Shown: piece by piece, positions 10,135 through 17,226 of the stretch | Layout: each line of letters begins with the position of its first letter | Numbering within the stretch: position 1 is the stretch's first letter | From: Fragilaria crotonensis | Taxonomy: Eukaryota > Bacillariophyta > Fragilariophyceae > Fragilariales > Fragilariaceae | DNA length: 27,584 nt | Assembly (NCBI GenBank): GCA_022925895.1 | Contig: JAKSYS010000751.1 | Span: 1-27,584 of the forward strand | Reading direction: 5' to 3' | The notes under the pieces: generated by a model | Databases searched by the model: none | What the model was told of the DNA's origin: nothing | Seen by the model: the letters and a program-made list of their open reading frames with translations, nothing else | Program-made: the position numbers and the translations under genes

Positions 10135-12771
10135 ATGGCATCGAACAATCCTCAAACACGCAACATTCGTGTTTTATCAGCTAGCACGGGAGCTTGTTAC
10201 AATGTTGCGCTTCATCCTGCCGAATTAACGTGAGTTCAGGTTGTTCTTTCTCTCCGGGTTTCTTCGTTCGTGAAACATGTCCTTGTTAATGAGACAGTTC
10301 CTGTCCGTTTGAACTGTTGGTTGGAATTAAAGGAAACATTTTCGCTGCCCATGGTTAATGAACTATTCACCTACCGGTGTGAAGAATGTGTTGTGTGGAA
10401 CTGGTTGCTATCGCTCTTGTTCGACGGATTCTTCTGTTTCGAAAAGATACTTTCTAATCCTCGTTTGCTCTTTTTTCCATTACTCGTTTTTATTGTACAT
10501 GTGAAGTGTTGCAAACATTCGACGCCATTTAGCTGCAGCTATGCCACCATCAGATCAAATTCTATTGTTAGGTCCGCCATACAAGGTACCTAAAGACGCT
10601 ATTTTACAATCCGAAGAAATGTTGAATTCGTTGCGTCTCGGAGACATAGAGGATGACCCATCAGAGTCAAACAAGGAGTTATTATCCACGACCGAATCCA
10701 CTGGAGCGAAACGCCTCTTTCTCTTCTCCAAGCAAGCCCTTTCTCAACAAGCCCCGGACCCACCACCATGCGTATTGACCCCAATGGACATTACTCTACC
10801 CACGGAGGCGGGACCGAGCGTTCTGCAATTAGGTGCAAGTCAACAGCATTACTCTCCCCTCCACCAGGCGTTGGAGGTGTACGAGCGCCGATTTAGGTTA
10901 CATTTAGATCAGGGACGAGTTTTGGCGGATGGAGCGGATGTGCGACTTGCGGCTTGTCGAACTTGTGTTGCAGAACAAGCGGTCATTGCTAGGGCGTTGA
11001 GAGCGGCTGTTTCAAATCTTTCGGTGCACTTTAATGGGACTCAGCGCTTACGCTCGGAGTTTACAGCCGATTTTCAGAGAAAGACGTCTTCCCATGCCTC
11101 CCTATTGAGTCGCTTTGAGTCGCTGATGACTTCCTTGGGATCCATACAGCTCCACCCTTCGTTAGTGTCGGTTGCGAGAGCATCTGGTCGAGTCATGGAA
11201 ACGCTTATTGATACCGTACCAGTTGAAAGGGAGCGGGCGTGGGCTGCACAGTGTCAAATTTCACACCAACGATTAATGACCATGTTTTCGGAGCTGGAAA
11301 GTGGGTTTGCTCAATTGGGAACTACGGCCTCTCGAAAGGAAGAGGCAAAGCAGGATTTGGAGTCGGAGGAGGGAATTCAGGCTTTGTGGGGAGAAGTCGA
11401 AGGCCTTGGTCAACAAATACGAGACCGCCAAGCGCAGCGACTGGAAAAGTTGACCTCTGATCACGGTGAAGTTGTCAAGGTTATTAGGAACGCTATCGCT
11501 GGTGATAGTGCGCACAGTGCCTTTACTGTTTTGGAGGATATGTCGAAGGCATCCGTCGATGTCATTCCATCTATGCTGGAGGACGACTTGGCATTGAGGC
11601 AATTGATGGAAAAGCTGGCCGAGGCAAAGACTAAAACAATGAAGCGCATGAAAGTGCGACTGCGAGAAGTCAGTGTTGCGCAGTCCGGTATCCAGCGTGT
11701 CAATTCAAGTGTCGCGGTATTAAAAGATGCCATGACTCAACAATGTGAGAATATGGTACACTTGGAACACGTTGCGGAATTACCAACGGCGTATCGCGAT
11801 TTCATCAGTGAAATCCGCAGGCGACGAGCGTATGGAGGGGCAGTCACGTCCTCCGGCGCGGCAATGATGGAACGCCTGGCCTCAATGAGAGAAGATGAAG
11901 TAAAGGAGAGAGAGAAGTTCCTCCGTGGTTCTGGACGCCATCTAATGCCGGCGTTTTTTGAAATTTTCACCCCACTCTTGCGACTCCTCCTCCGCTGTTC
12001 ACACCTCAACTCCCAGCAATGGTTGAGATGGACACTTTGCCTGATATCGGTCCGGCAGATAATGTTGGTGGCTCTTCGTCCGCAGCGTCGCCAATGCAGG
12101 GTGGTGTCAGTAGCGCATCGTCGCTCACAGCGATAAGCCAACATAGGCCTGAGGAATCGGCTATCATGGCCACAGATACGCCCTCGAACGAAGATCTTAT
12201 TGTAAGTGCAGATGACCAGACTGACCATGAGCTGATTGTTGATTCGTCTGGAAACGCGACAGCAGACGCCGAGCGCAAGACGTTGGCCTACGAGAATGCT
12301 GTGCTGAGACAAGCGATCGAGCGCATGGGAACCAAATCTCCGCGCACATACATTGACGAGGCGAAGGATGCTGATCCGCAGCTTTTCGAATTGGAAAATT
12401 TGAGGAAAGAATTGGATGCTGCCAAGGCCGAGGCACGCAAAGTGAAGGCTGAACTTGCAAAGAAAATAGAGGAAGCCAAAGCGAGCGACAAGATCAGCCA
12501 CACCAGCTTTTCAGTTGGCGATTTTGCTCTTTTTATGCCCACAGGGCGCGGCTCTGGCGGCAAACGCACATACCTTGCTTTTCATACCGGATGTCCACAT
12601 TACTATTTGTCGACAGACAATATAAACGGTTCTCCCGACTTCGTGTTGGGCCGTATTGTCTTCCAGGAACCGTTGATTGCTGGGGATTTGGGCACGGACG
12701 CCAATCCTTACGGACTCCATGTTGGCACCAAGTTCTTTGTCAACACAGTCGAGGTTCTAAGCTCTCCATAA
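10135..12771 (+). CDS. ATG11: ATG11/FIP200 (RB1CC1)-type autophagy scaffold, one intron and one frameshift
   Basis: Exon 1 is 10135-10229 (MASNNPQTRNIRVLSASTG...). A GTGAGT donor at 10230 and a GTGAAG acceptor at 10506 bound a 277-nt intron. Exon 2 starts at 10507, so the N terminus reads ELT-VANIRRHLAAAMPPSDQ-ILLLGPPYK, a ubiquitin-like domain as in ATG11 and FIP200. A long helical, coiled-coil middle follows (ATG17-like), with EREKFLRGSGRHLMPAFFEIF near its end. The frame then breaks at the CCCC run 11970-11973. Adding one C gives IFTPTLATPPPLFTPQLPAM and enters the frame that ends at 12771. The C-terminal 90 residues (SFSVGDFALFMPTGRG, YLAFHTGCPHYYLS, FVLGRIVFQEP, GTKFFVNTVEVLS) are the ATG11/FIP200 Claw domain that binds cargo receptors. 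Corrected length is 786 residues. The protein would scaffold the ATG1/ULK kinase in selective autophagy. Confidence 0.85.
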
Positions 12772-13156
12772 TGTTCGGTGTTCAGAGAGTTACCAACGTC
12801 GTCTAGTCAATGCTCGTAACTAGACGTCAGATGAGAGTGCGAGCAATATCAAACTTATAATTATCATAGAAAAAACTTTTGCTCAGTAGCCCTCTATCCT
12901 GCCTTGTGTTTCAAGTCAAATCCCCTCTTTCAACGTTCCTCATACCCGTAATAATGACATGGAAGGTCGAGACATGACAATCATCCCCGACATCAACAAC
13001 CACGCAAACGAATGCATGAGCATTTCAACTAGATTTCTTGCCATCCCACAAACCAGTATTCTCCAAAACAGCCAGCACATGGGGTCACAATCTCAATGTG
13101 ACACGCACGACGCAAAACGTGTCAAAATGTGTTCGCGTGCATTGTACTGTACCTGC
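12772..13156. other. intergenic between convergent ATG11 and LSM2
   Basis: It holds the two 3' untranslated regions. A small inverted match, GTCTAGT near 12800 and ACTAGAC near 12819, could form a hairpin just after the ATG11 stop. No coding or RNA gene is seen. Confidence 0.5.
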
Positions 13157-13606
13157 CTACTTTTTCGCCACAACATTCTCCTTGCGGCACGCATCTTGCA
13201 ACAGTTCGGTATCAACGTGTTCCGGTGGGATTTGTATGTACCGTACCACCGAACCTCGGACGAAACAATTTTGTAAGGTGCACAATTGCGGATACCGTTC
13301 GGGGTTCACCACCTTGACATTGAGTAGTTTGACGTTCAAATACTGGTCGACCGAATGGAGTGTACCAGTCAGTACGACATCATTCTTTAATTCGACGGCA
13401 ACTTCCTTTCCGACAAGAGTCTTGAAGAATGAATAAAAAATCTGTGGCCAAGTGATGCAAATGTTGCAATTGTTGTTGTGAGTAAGGAGGAGGATAGCAA
13501 AATGGTAAACTCCTTCCTGTCATCCGTCGAAAACGTCCTTATGAGCCATTAACTGTTCACGTTCCGACGCGCTGATTCGAGGCGATTTTTATCAATAACA
13601 TACCAT
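13157..13606 (-). CDS. LSM2: U6 snRNA-associated Sm-like protein LSm2
   Basis: Exon 2 (13441 down to 13157) encodes IFYSFFKTLVGKEVAVELKN, the Sm1 block GTLHSVDQYLNVKL, the Sm2 block FVRGSVVRYIQIP and the LSm2 tail VDTELLQDACRKENVVAKK. It has no ATG of its own. On the same strand 162 nt upstream, ATG (13606-13604) is followed at once by a GTATGT donor, and the intron (13603-13442) ends in CACAG. Splicing gives a 95-residue protein, exactly the length of human LSm2, starting M-IFYSFF (human MLFYSFF). The first coding exon is therefore only the start codon. LSm2 is part of the LSm1-7 ring (mRNA decay, cytoplasm) and the LSm2-8 ring (U6 snRNA, nucleus). It is convergent with ATG11 and divergent from the permuted tRNA gene. 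Confidence 0.93.
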
Positions 13607-13789
13607 GAGAAGACCGGGCGAGGTATCGAAGAGGACAGCGGAAGTGGATGAATGAAAGGCAGATGAGGGCTTGCGGCTCAAGATGCGGGGTGGTGTGTAT
13701 GGTCCTTGTTGTATGATAACTCCAAATCATATATATATGCATACCAAAATCGGCCAGAGACCATCAATGTTTTCGAAGGATAGGTAGAC

Positions 13790-13797
13790 TTTAAATA
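13790..13797 (+). promoter_or_regulatory. possible TATA-like box upstream of the permuted tRNA
   Basis: TTTAAATA lies about 40 nt before the paired leader of the tRNA gene. Some plant and algal tRNA genes use an upstream TATA-like element. This one could equally be chance AT-rich sequence, or serve neither neighbour. Confidence 0.2.
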
Positions 13798-13862
13798 CCA
13801 TAAAAACAACACTTACGGATGACGTTTTGAACGTTGAAGCACAAAGTAAGCCCTTGGTCGCC

Positions 13863-13873
13863 GGTTCAAACCC
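13863..13873 (+). promoter_or_regulatory. B box of the permuted tRNA (placed upstream)
   Basis: GGTTCAAACCC matches the Pol III B-box consensus GGTTCRANNCC. In this gene it comes before the A box, the reverse of a normal tRNA gene. Confidence 0.7.
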
Positions 13874-13898
13874 GGCCTGGAGTATAGTCTTACTCCTG

Positions 13899-13909
13899 TA
13901 ACTCAGTGG
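13899..13909 (+). promoter_or_regulatory. A box of the permuted tRNA (placed downstream)
   Basis: TAACTCAGTGG fits the A-box pattern (T8, A9, D stem, A14-G15, G18-G19). It lies 26 nt after the B box, so the two internal promoter elements are in inverted order and close together. Confidence 0.6.
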
Positions 13910-13936
13910 TCAGAGTGGGGGTCTTATGAGAGCTTC

Positions 13937-13941
13937 TTTTT
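13937..13941 (+). terminator. T5 Pol III terminator after the permuted tRNA
   Basis: Five T residues follow the trailer helix GCTTC directly. This is where a Pol III transcript that starts with the 3' half and ends with the 5' half would stop, and there is no comparable T run between the halves. Confidence 0.65.
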
Positions 13942-14946
13942 GCACACTCTGAGATGAATGCGGAAGCCAACTTGCATGGATCAGAGGACCGAAGGTAGTC
14001 CACATTTCTTTTTTTCATCATGGTTGTTACTTTAGAGTGTTATTAGATATGTTATTGCAGAGATGCGATGTCAAGGCCAATTTGTATGAACTCACGTAAT
14101 TCTGTGTCTACGCCAGTGCTGTAGGGTAGTTGCACTATGTTACTACCGGTAGTACTAGTAGACCGTACTTATACGGGTACTGAGTACTGGTAGTCTGGTA
14201 CTGTAGTAGTTGCTATCGGTGATGATTATAGCGTTGTATGTCATAATTGGCGTATGATACCTGGTACAAATCGTACTCAGCACTGTACTCAGTATCAGTA
14301 CTTAATATTTAATATTACTTGAAATACGTACACGTCATTCTCGGTATGGTCACGACACTATGACGTTTTCGTGACAAGTTGTAGAATTCTCGTTCTCACA
14401 TAACGTGTCGTGCGTGTGGTGGAGCACGACGACACACGGAAACTTGTTGAAGGGTGGCTCTTTCGTCAGATTGGAACTGTGGTACTCGTAGTACAGTACG
14501 TGTACTGGTGTCGGTCTGTCGAGAGTCGAGAGATCGATCATAGCGACAGATGAGTTGGTTGTTTTCTGATTCATTACCATTTCCTTTTGATTAATCACGC
14601 GTCAACACTCACATACCGAACATCGTGTCGTTGATTTCAATCACCAGAACTCACACGCAGTCACAGTGTTCCTTTTATATTGTAGTGTTGCATCGCCAGT
14701 ATCTCTCGTGATTACAGATTCTTTGAATTTCGCCGGGAACCAACTTGAAATCCTGCATGACATCATCGACAATTACTACAACAGCGACGAGGCCGTGTTG
14801 TTTCGGTTCGGATATTCTGTTTTGCAATTGAACACATCAAGACGCTGGACAAATCAAGAACACCTAGGTATTCACAGGCACTCAAAAAGAGAGAAACAAA
14901 TAGACAGAGACGGACGATCGCTTCGACTAAGATTCACATTGTCCTT
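13942..14946. other. intergenic before the CCA-enzyme gene
   Basis: No gene is supported. From about 14110 to 14330 it carries GTAC-type palindromes, including TACTACCGGTAGTA at 14141-14154. Two open frames (near 14350-14598 minus and 14666-15022 plus) lack conserved motifs, and the plus-strand one has no convincing start. The promoter and 5' leader of the CCA-adding enzyme should be in the last few hundred bases. Confidence 0.55.
14141..14154. repeat. TACTACCGGTAGTA palindrome, copy 2 of 3
   Basis: A perfect 14-nt palindrome, identical to that at 22259-22272. Its core decamer is shared with 3940-3949. Confidence 0.75.
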
Positions 14947-17211
14947 ATGGCTGGTATTGATCGACATCGTCGAAGGCAACAATTTGCTTCCCTACCCTTC
15001 ATTGTTTTGCTGGTTATCATGATTTCTCGTCTGATTCCATCGTTCTCAATGGTCATATCCAATTGTCATCGGAGGTCTGCGCCGATGATGATGGCCCTGG
15101 ACTCGAGAACATTGAGATTCTACAGCGGAGAGGATGGGACTGTTGCGACGTTGCTGGGGGAACGCAGACTGGAAATGGCGCATGGAACCACCAGCTCCTC
15201 CATTCAAGGCTCGCGCAACAACAATAACATCAACAACGAAAAATCAGGTACAAACTACAATATAGAATTAACTGAAGACGAGGCTAAGCTCTTTGAGCTA
15301 CTTCGCCAAGTCACGGCCGAAACGAAATTGGGATCCACCTTGCGAGTTGCCGGAGGATGGGTCCGTGATAAGCTCCTTGCGACTCCGGAATTTCAGCGTC
15401 ACCATCACTCGCCACCCGAGAAGCACAAGGCTGGCCGACTAGCGTCTAAATTCCATAAATCATCCCAAGGTTCCATGGGACGCCAGGGGACCAAACTTGT
15501 GATTGAAGACGACACTCATCAACCGGTGGATATCGACATTGCTCTTGATGACATGCTCGGGCGCGAATTTGCAGATCATTTGAACGAATATCTTCAGAAC
15601 CATGGAGAAAAGACAGTTGCGGTCGGTGTGGTCCTCAAGAATCCAGAAAAGTCAAAGCATTTGGAGACCGCGACGATGAAGGTCGGGTCTTTCTGGATTG
15701 ATTTCGTTAACCTTCGTGCAGAAGAATATACTCAAAACAGCCGAATACCCGACATGATGCGTATCGGGACACCCTCTGAAGATGCTTTTCGAAGAGACTT
15801 GACCATCAATTCTCTCTTTTACAACATTAATTCGCAACAAGTAGAGGATTTTACAGGTCGGGGTTTCGATGATTTGAAGCGAGGTGTTGTCGCGACGCCG
15901 ATGGCTCCATTGACGACTCTCCTGGATGACCCTCTTCGAGTTTTGCGGGCGGTGCGATTTGCAGCCAGACTCAGATTTGCCATGGATACTGCCTTGATTC
16001 AAGCTTCCAGGGATGCCAAAGTTCGCGATGCCCTCGCTCAAAAGGTATCTAGAGAACGCGTGGGCGGAGAGGTCGACCTTATGCTTCGATCGCCCGACCC
16101 CGTTGGAGCCATGCGACTTCTAATCAACCTCAACCTTGTCGAAACTGTCTTCCCCATTCGTGAGGTGCTTCCTGAAGAATTCCCAGGGGGTATTTTTATC
16201 TTTACAAATGGTCTGAATGTCCTTTCCACAACCTTTGACTATCTCTGTGACAACAAAAGGAAGCCACCGCTGTGGTGTGAAATAAAGCAACAGTCGACGA
16301 CTCATGGATTTTGCGAATCTACACTGTTGCAGGATGAAGAGGCTAGAAGATTACTCTGGTACGCTGCTTTCTTGAAACCCCTGCACGACTATTCTATATT
16401 GCTTCCCGAAAGAAAGCCTAGTCCGCAAAACGGCAAGAAAGCTAATCGTTCGATAATTTCAAAACTGCTTGTGGATCATCTCAAGCGACCCAGCCGTGAT
16501 GCGGATAACATTGAAAAGATTACGAGAGCAGCTGATGACTTCACCAAACTCATGGGGGCTGGCTTTGACCTCTCTGCGGAGTCAGTTTTGTTGAGTGGTA
16601 TTCGGGTGCATCACGATGTGGGCAGCGTCGGCGATGACTCTGACACTCTGTGCTGTCGAATGGGGAACAAGCTTATTGACAGTGAGACGGAAGACGATCC
16701 TCTCTGGCTGCATGCCATGGAATTCAGACTTCTCACTTCAAAAGTGCTTGGTCGTGTTGGTCATTTATGGAGGGCGGCGTTTGTACTGTCTCTGGTCGAG
16801 GAGCTCGTTTCTGCGACGGACGATGACTTGGAATACAGAATCGAAGGAGATGTGGTAAGTGAATGTCCTTTGGACCTCAACGGCGACGCTAGTTTCTTTA
16901 CGTGTTTCCTCATCGCATATTTTTACCATGTGTTTCAGTTTGAAGAAAGTCAGGAAGAAAGACGGCAAGGCATCATTGATCAGTACGACGCCTTTGCCGC
17001 TGCGCTACAGAAACTCGGTCTGATAGGCGTATGGACCCGAAAGCCGCTTATTGATGGCGACTCCATGAAGGCTGTGCTTCCCAATATCCCTGTTGGGCCT
17101 GGCTTCCGAGAGGTTATGGATGAACAGCAGAGTTGGATGACCACCCACCCTGGAGGAGGAATAGACGCCTTGTCGGCGCACTTGAGGGAAGTTTTTGCAG
17201 ACTTTGCATGA
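14947..17211 (+). CDS. CCA1: CCA-adding tRNA nucleotidyltransferase, with a likely in-frame intron
   Basis: The ATG at 14947 opens a basic then hydrophobic leader (RRQQFASLPFIVLLVIMISRL) that could be a signal or organelle-targeting peptide. Class II nucleotidyltransferase motifs follow. LRVAGGWVRDKLL starts near residue 134, and VDIDIALDDM near 196 holds the metal-binding DxD pair. DAFRRDLTINSLFYN starts near 279, then DFTGRGFDDLKRGVVATP and DDPLRVLRAVRFAARLRF. The C terminus ends LGLIGVWTRKPLIDGDSM and HPGGG, as in CCA enzymes. Positions 16855-16938 start GTAAGT and end TTTCAG, are 84 nt long (28 codons), contain no stop, and encode a hydrophobic stretch that interrupts the charged region DV-FEESQEE. 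I take this as an intron, giving 726 residues instead of 754. The enzyme adds CCA to tRNA 3' ends, needed because nuclear tRNA genes lack it. Confidence 0.92.
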   Translation: MAGIDRHRRRQQFASLPFIVLLVIMISRLIPSFSMVISNCHRRSAPMMMALDSRTLRFYSGEDGTVATLLGERRLEMAHGTTSSSIQGSRNNNNINNEKSGTNYNIELTEDEAKLFELLRQVTAETKLGSTLRVAGGWVRDKLLATPEFQRHHHSPPEKHKAGRLASKFHKSSQGSMGRQGTKLVIEDDTHQPVDIDIALDDMLGREFADHLNEYLQNHGEKTVAVGVVLKNPEKSKHLETATMKVGSFWIDFVNLRAEEYTQNSRIPDMMRIGTPSEDAFRRDLTINSLFYNINSQQVEDFTGRGFDDLKRGVVATPMAPLTTLLDDPLRVLRAVRFAARLRFAMDTALIQASRDAKVRDALAQKVSRERVGGEVDLMLRSPDPVGAMRLLINLNLVETVFPIREVLPEEFPGGIFIFTNGLNVLSTTFDYLCDNKRKPPLWCEIKQQSTTHGFCESTLLQDEEARRLLWYAAFLKPLHDYSILLPERKPSPQNGKKANRSIISKLLVDHLKRPSRDADNIEKITRAADDFTKLMGAGFDLSAESVLLSGIRVHHDVGSVGDDSDTLCCRMGNKLIDSETEDDPLWLHAMEFRLLTSKVLGRVGHLWRAAFVLSLVEELVSATDDDLEYRIEGDVVSECPLDLNGDASFFTCFLIAYFYHVFQFEESQEERRQGIIDQYDAFAAALQKLGLIGVWTRKPLIDGDSMKAVLPNIPVGPGFREVMDEQQSWMTTHPGGGIDALSAHLREVFADFA
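16855..16938 (+). other. probable in-frame 84-nt intron in the CCA-enzyme gene
   Basis: The donor is GTAAGT and the acceptor TTTCAG, with phase 0 on both sides and length divisible by three. The encoded segment is rich in Phe, Tyr and Ile, unlike the hydrophilic flanks. If retained it would add 28 residues without a frameshift. Confidence 0.7.
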
Positions 17212-17226
17212 TATCCTTTGTTGCCA

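Larger units (their letters stand above)
13849..13928 (+). tRNA. circularly permuted tRNA, predicted tRNA-Ile(UAU)
   Basis: The 3' half (13849-13884) comes first: position 38 A, 3' anticodon stem GCCCT, variable loop TGGTC, T stem GCCGG/CCGGC around TTCAAAC, 3' acceptor strand CTGGAGT and discriminator A. After 7 nt (TAGTCTT) the 5' half (13892-13928) follows: acceptor ACTCCTG, T8 A9, D stem ACTC/GAGT around AGTGGTCA (conserved A14, G15, G18, G19, A21), G26, anticodon stem GGGGT and loop CTTATG. Re-joined, the acceptor pairs 6 of 7 (U6-U67 is the exception), D 4 of 4, T 5 of 5, and anticodon 5 of 5 including two G-U. The loop is CTTATGA with U33, giving anticodon UAU. CCA is not encoded, as is normal for a nuclear gene. 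Odd points are A1-U72 and G37 where an Ile(UAU) tRNA usually has A37. Confidence 0.8.
13836..13936 (+). ncRNA. predicted pre-tRNA with bulge-helix-bulge leader and trailer
   Basis: The leader (13836-13848) and trailer (13929-13936) pair across the transcript. The outer helix is GAAGC (13836-13840) with GCTTC (13932-13936); A13841 and A13931 are mismatched, and C13842 pairs with G13930. Next is a 3-nt bulge TGA (13927-13929) on the trailer side. A 4-position helix follows (A43 A44 A45 G46 against C23 T24 T25 A26 of the 138xx and 139xx numbering, with one A-A mismatch). A 3-nt bulge TAA (13847-13849) on the leader side then leads into the anticodon stem. This is the canonical 3-4-3 arrangement. 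Cutting after the second base of each bulge would release the halves at 13928 and 13849. Confidence 0.72.

Noticed and set aside
12019-12771. Independent gene starting MVEMDTLPDIG
   Set aside because: The segment just before it reads on in the same frame as a Pro-rich continuation of ATG11, and the Claw domain belongs to the same protein.
13924-13928. Anticodon AUG (His) for the permuted tRNA
   Set aside because: It requires shifting U33 by one, breaks the 5+7+5 anticodon arm, and lacks His identity features.
13836-13941. Two unrelated decayed tRNA halves lying next to each other
   Set aside because: Pairing of acceptor, anticodon and leader/trailer arms across the halves, plus the terminator, would be an unlikely coincidence. 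It remains the main alternative.
14666-15022. Plus-strand ORF before the CCA enzyme
   Set aside because: No ATG at a suitable place, no motif, overlaps the start of the CCA-enzyme gene in another frame.
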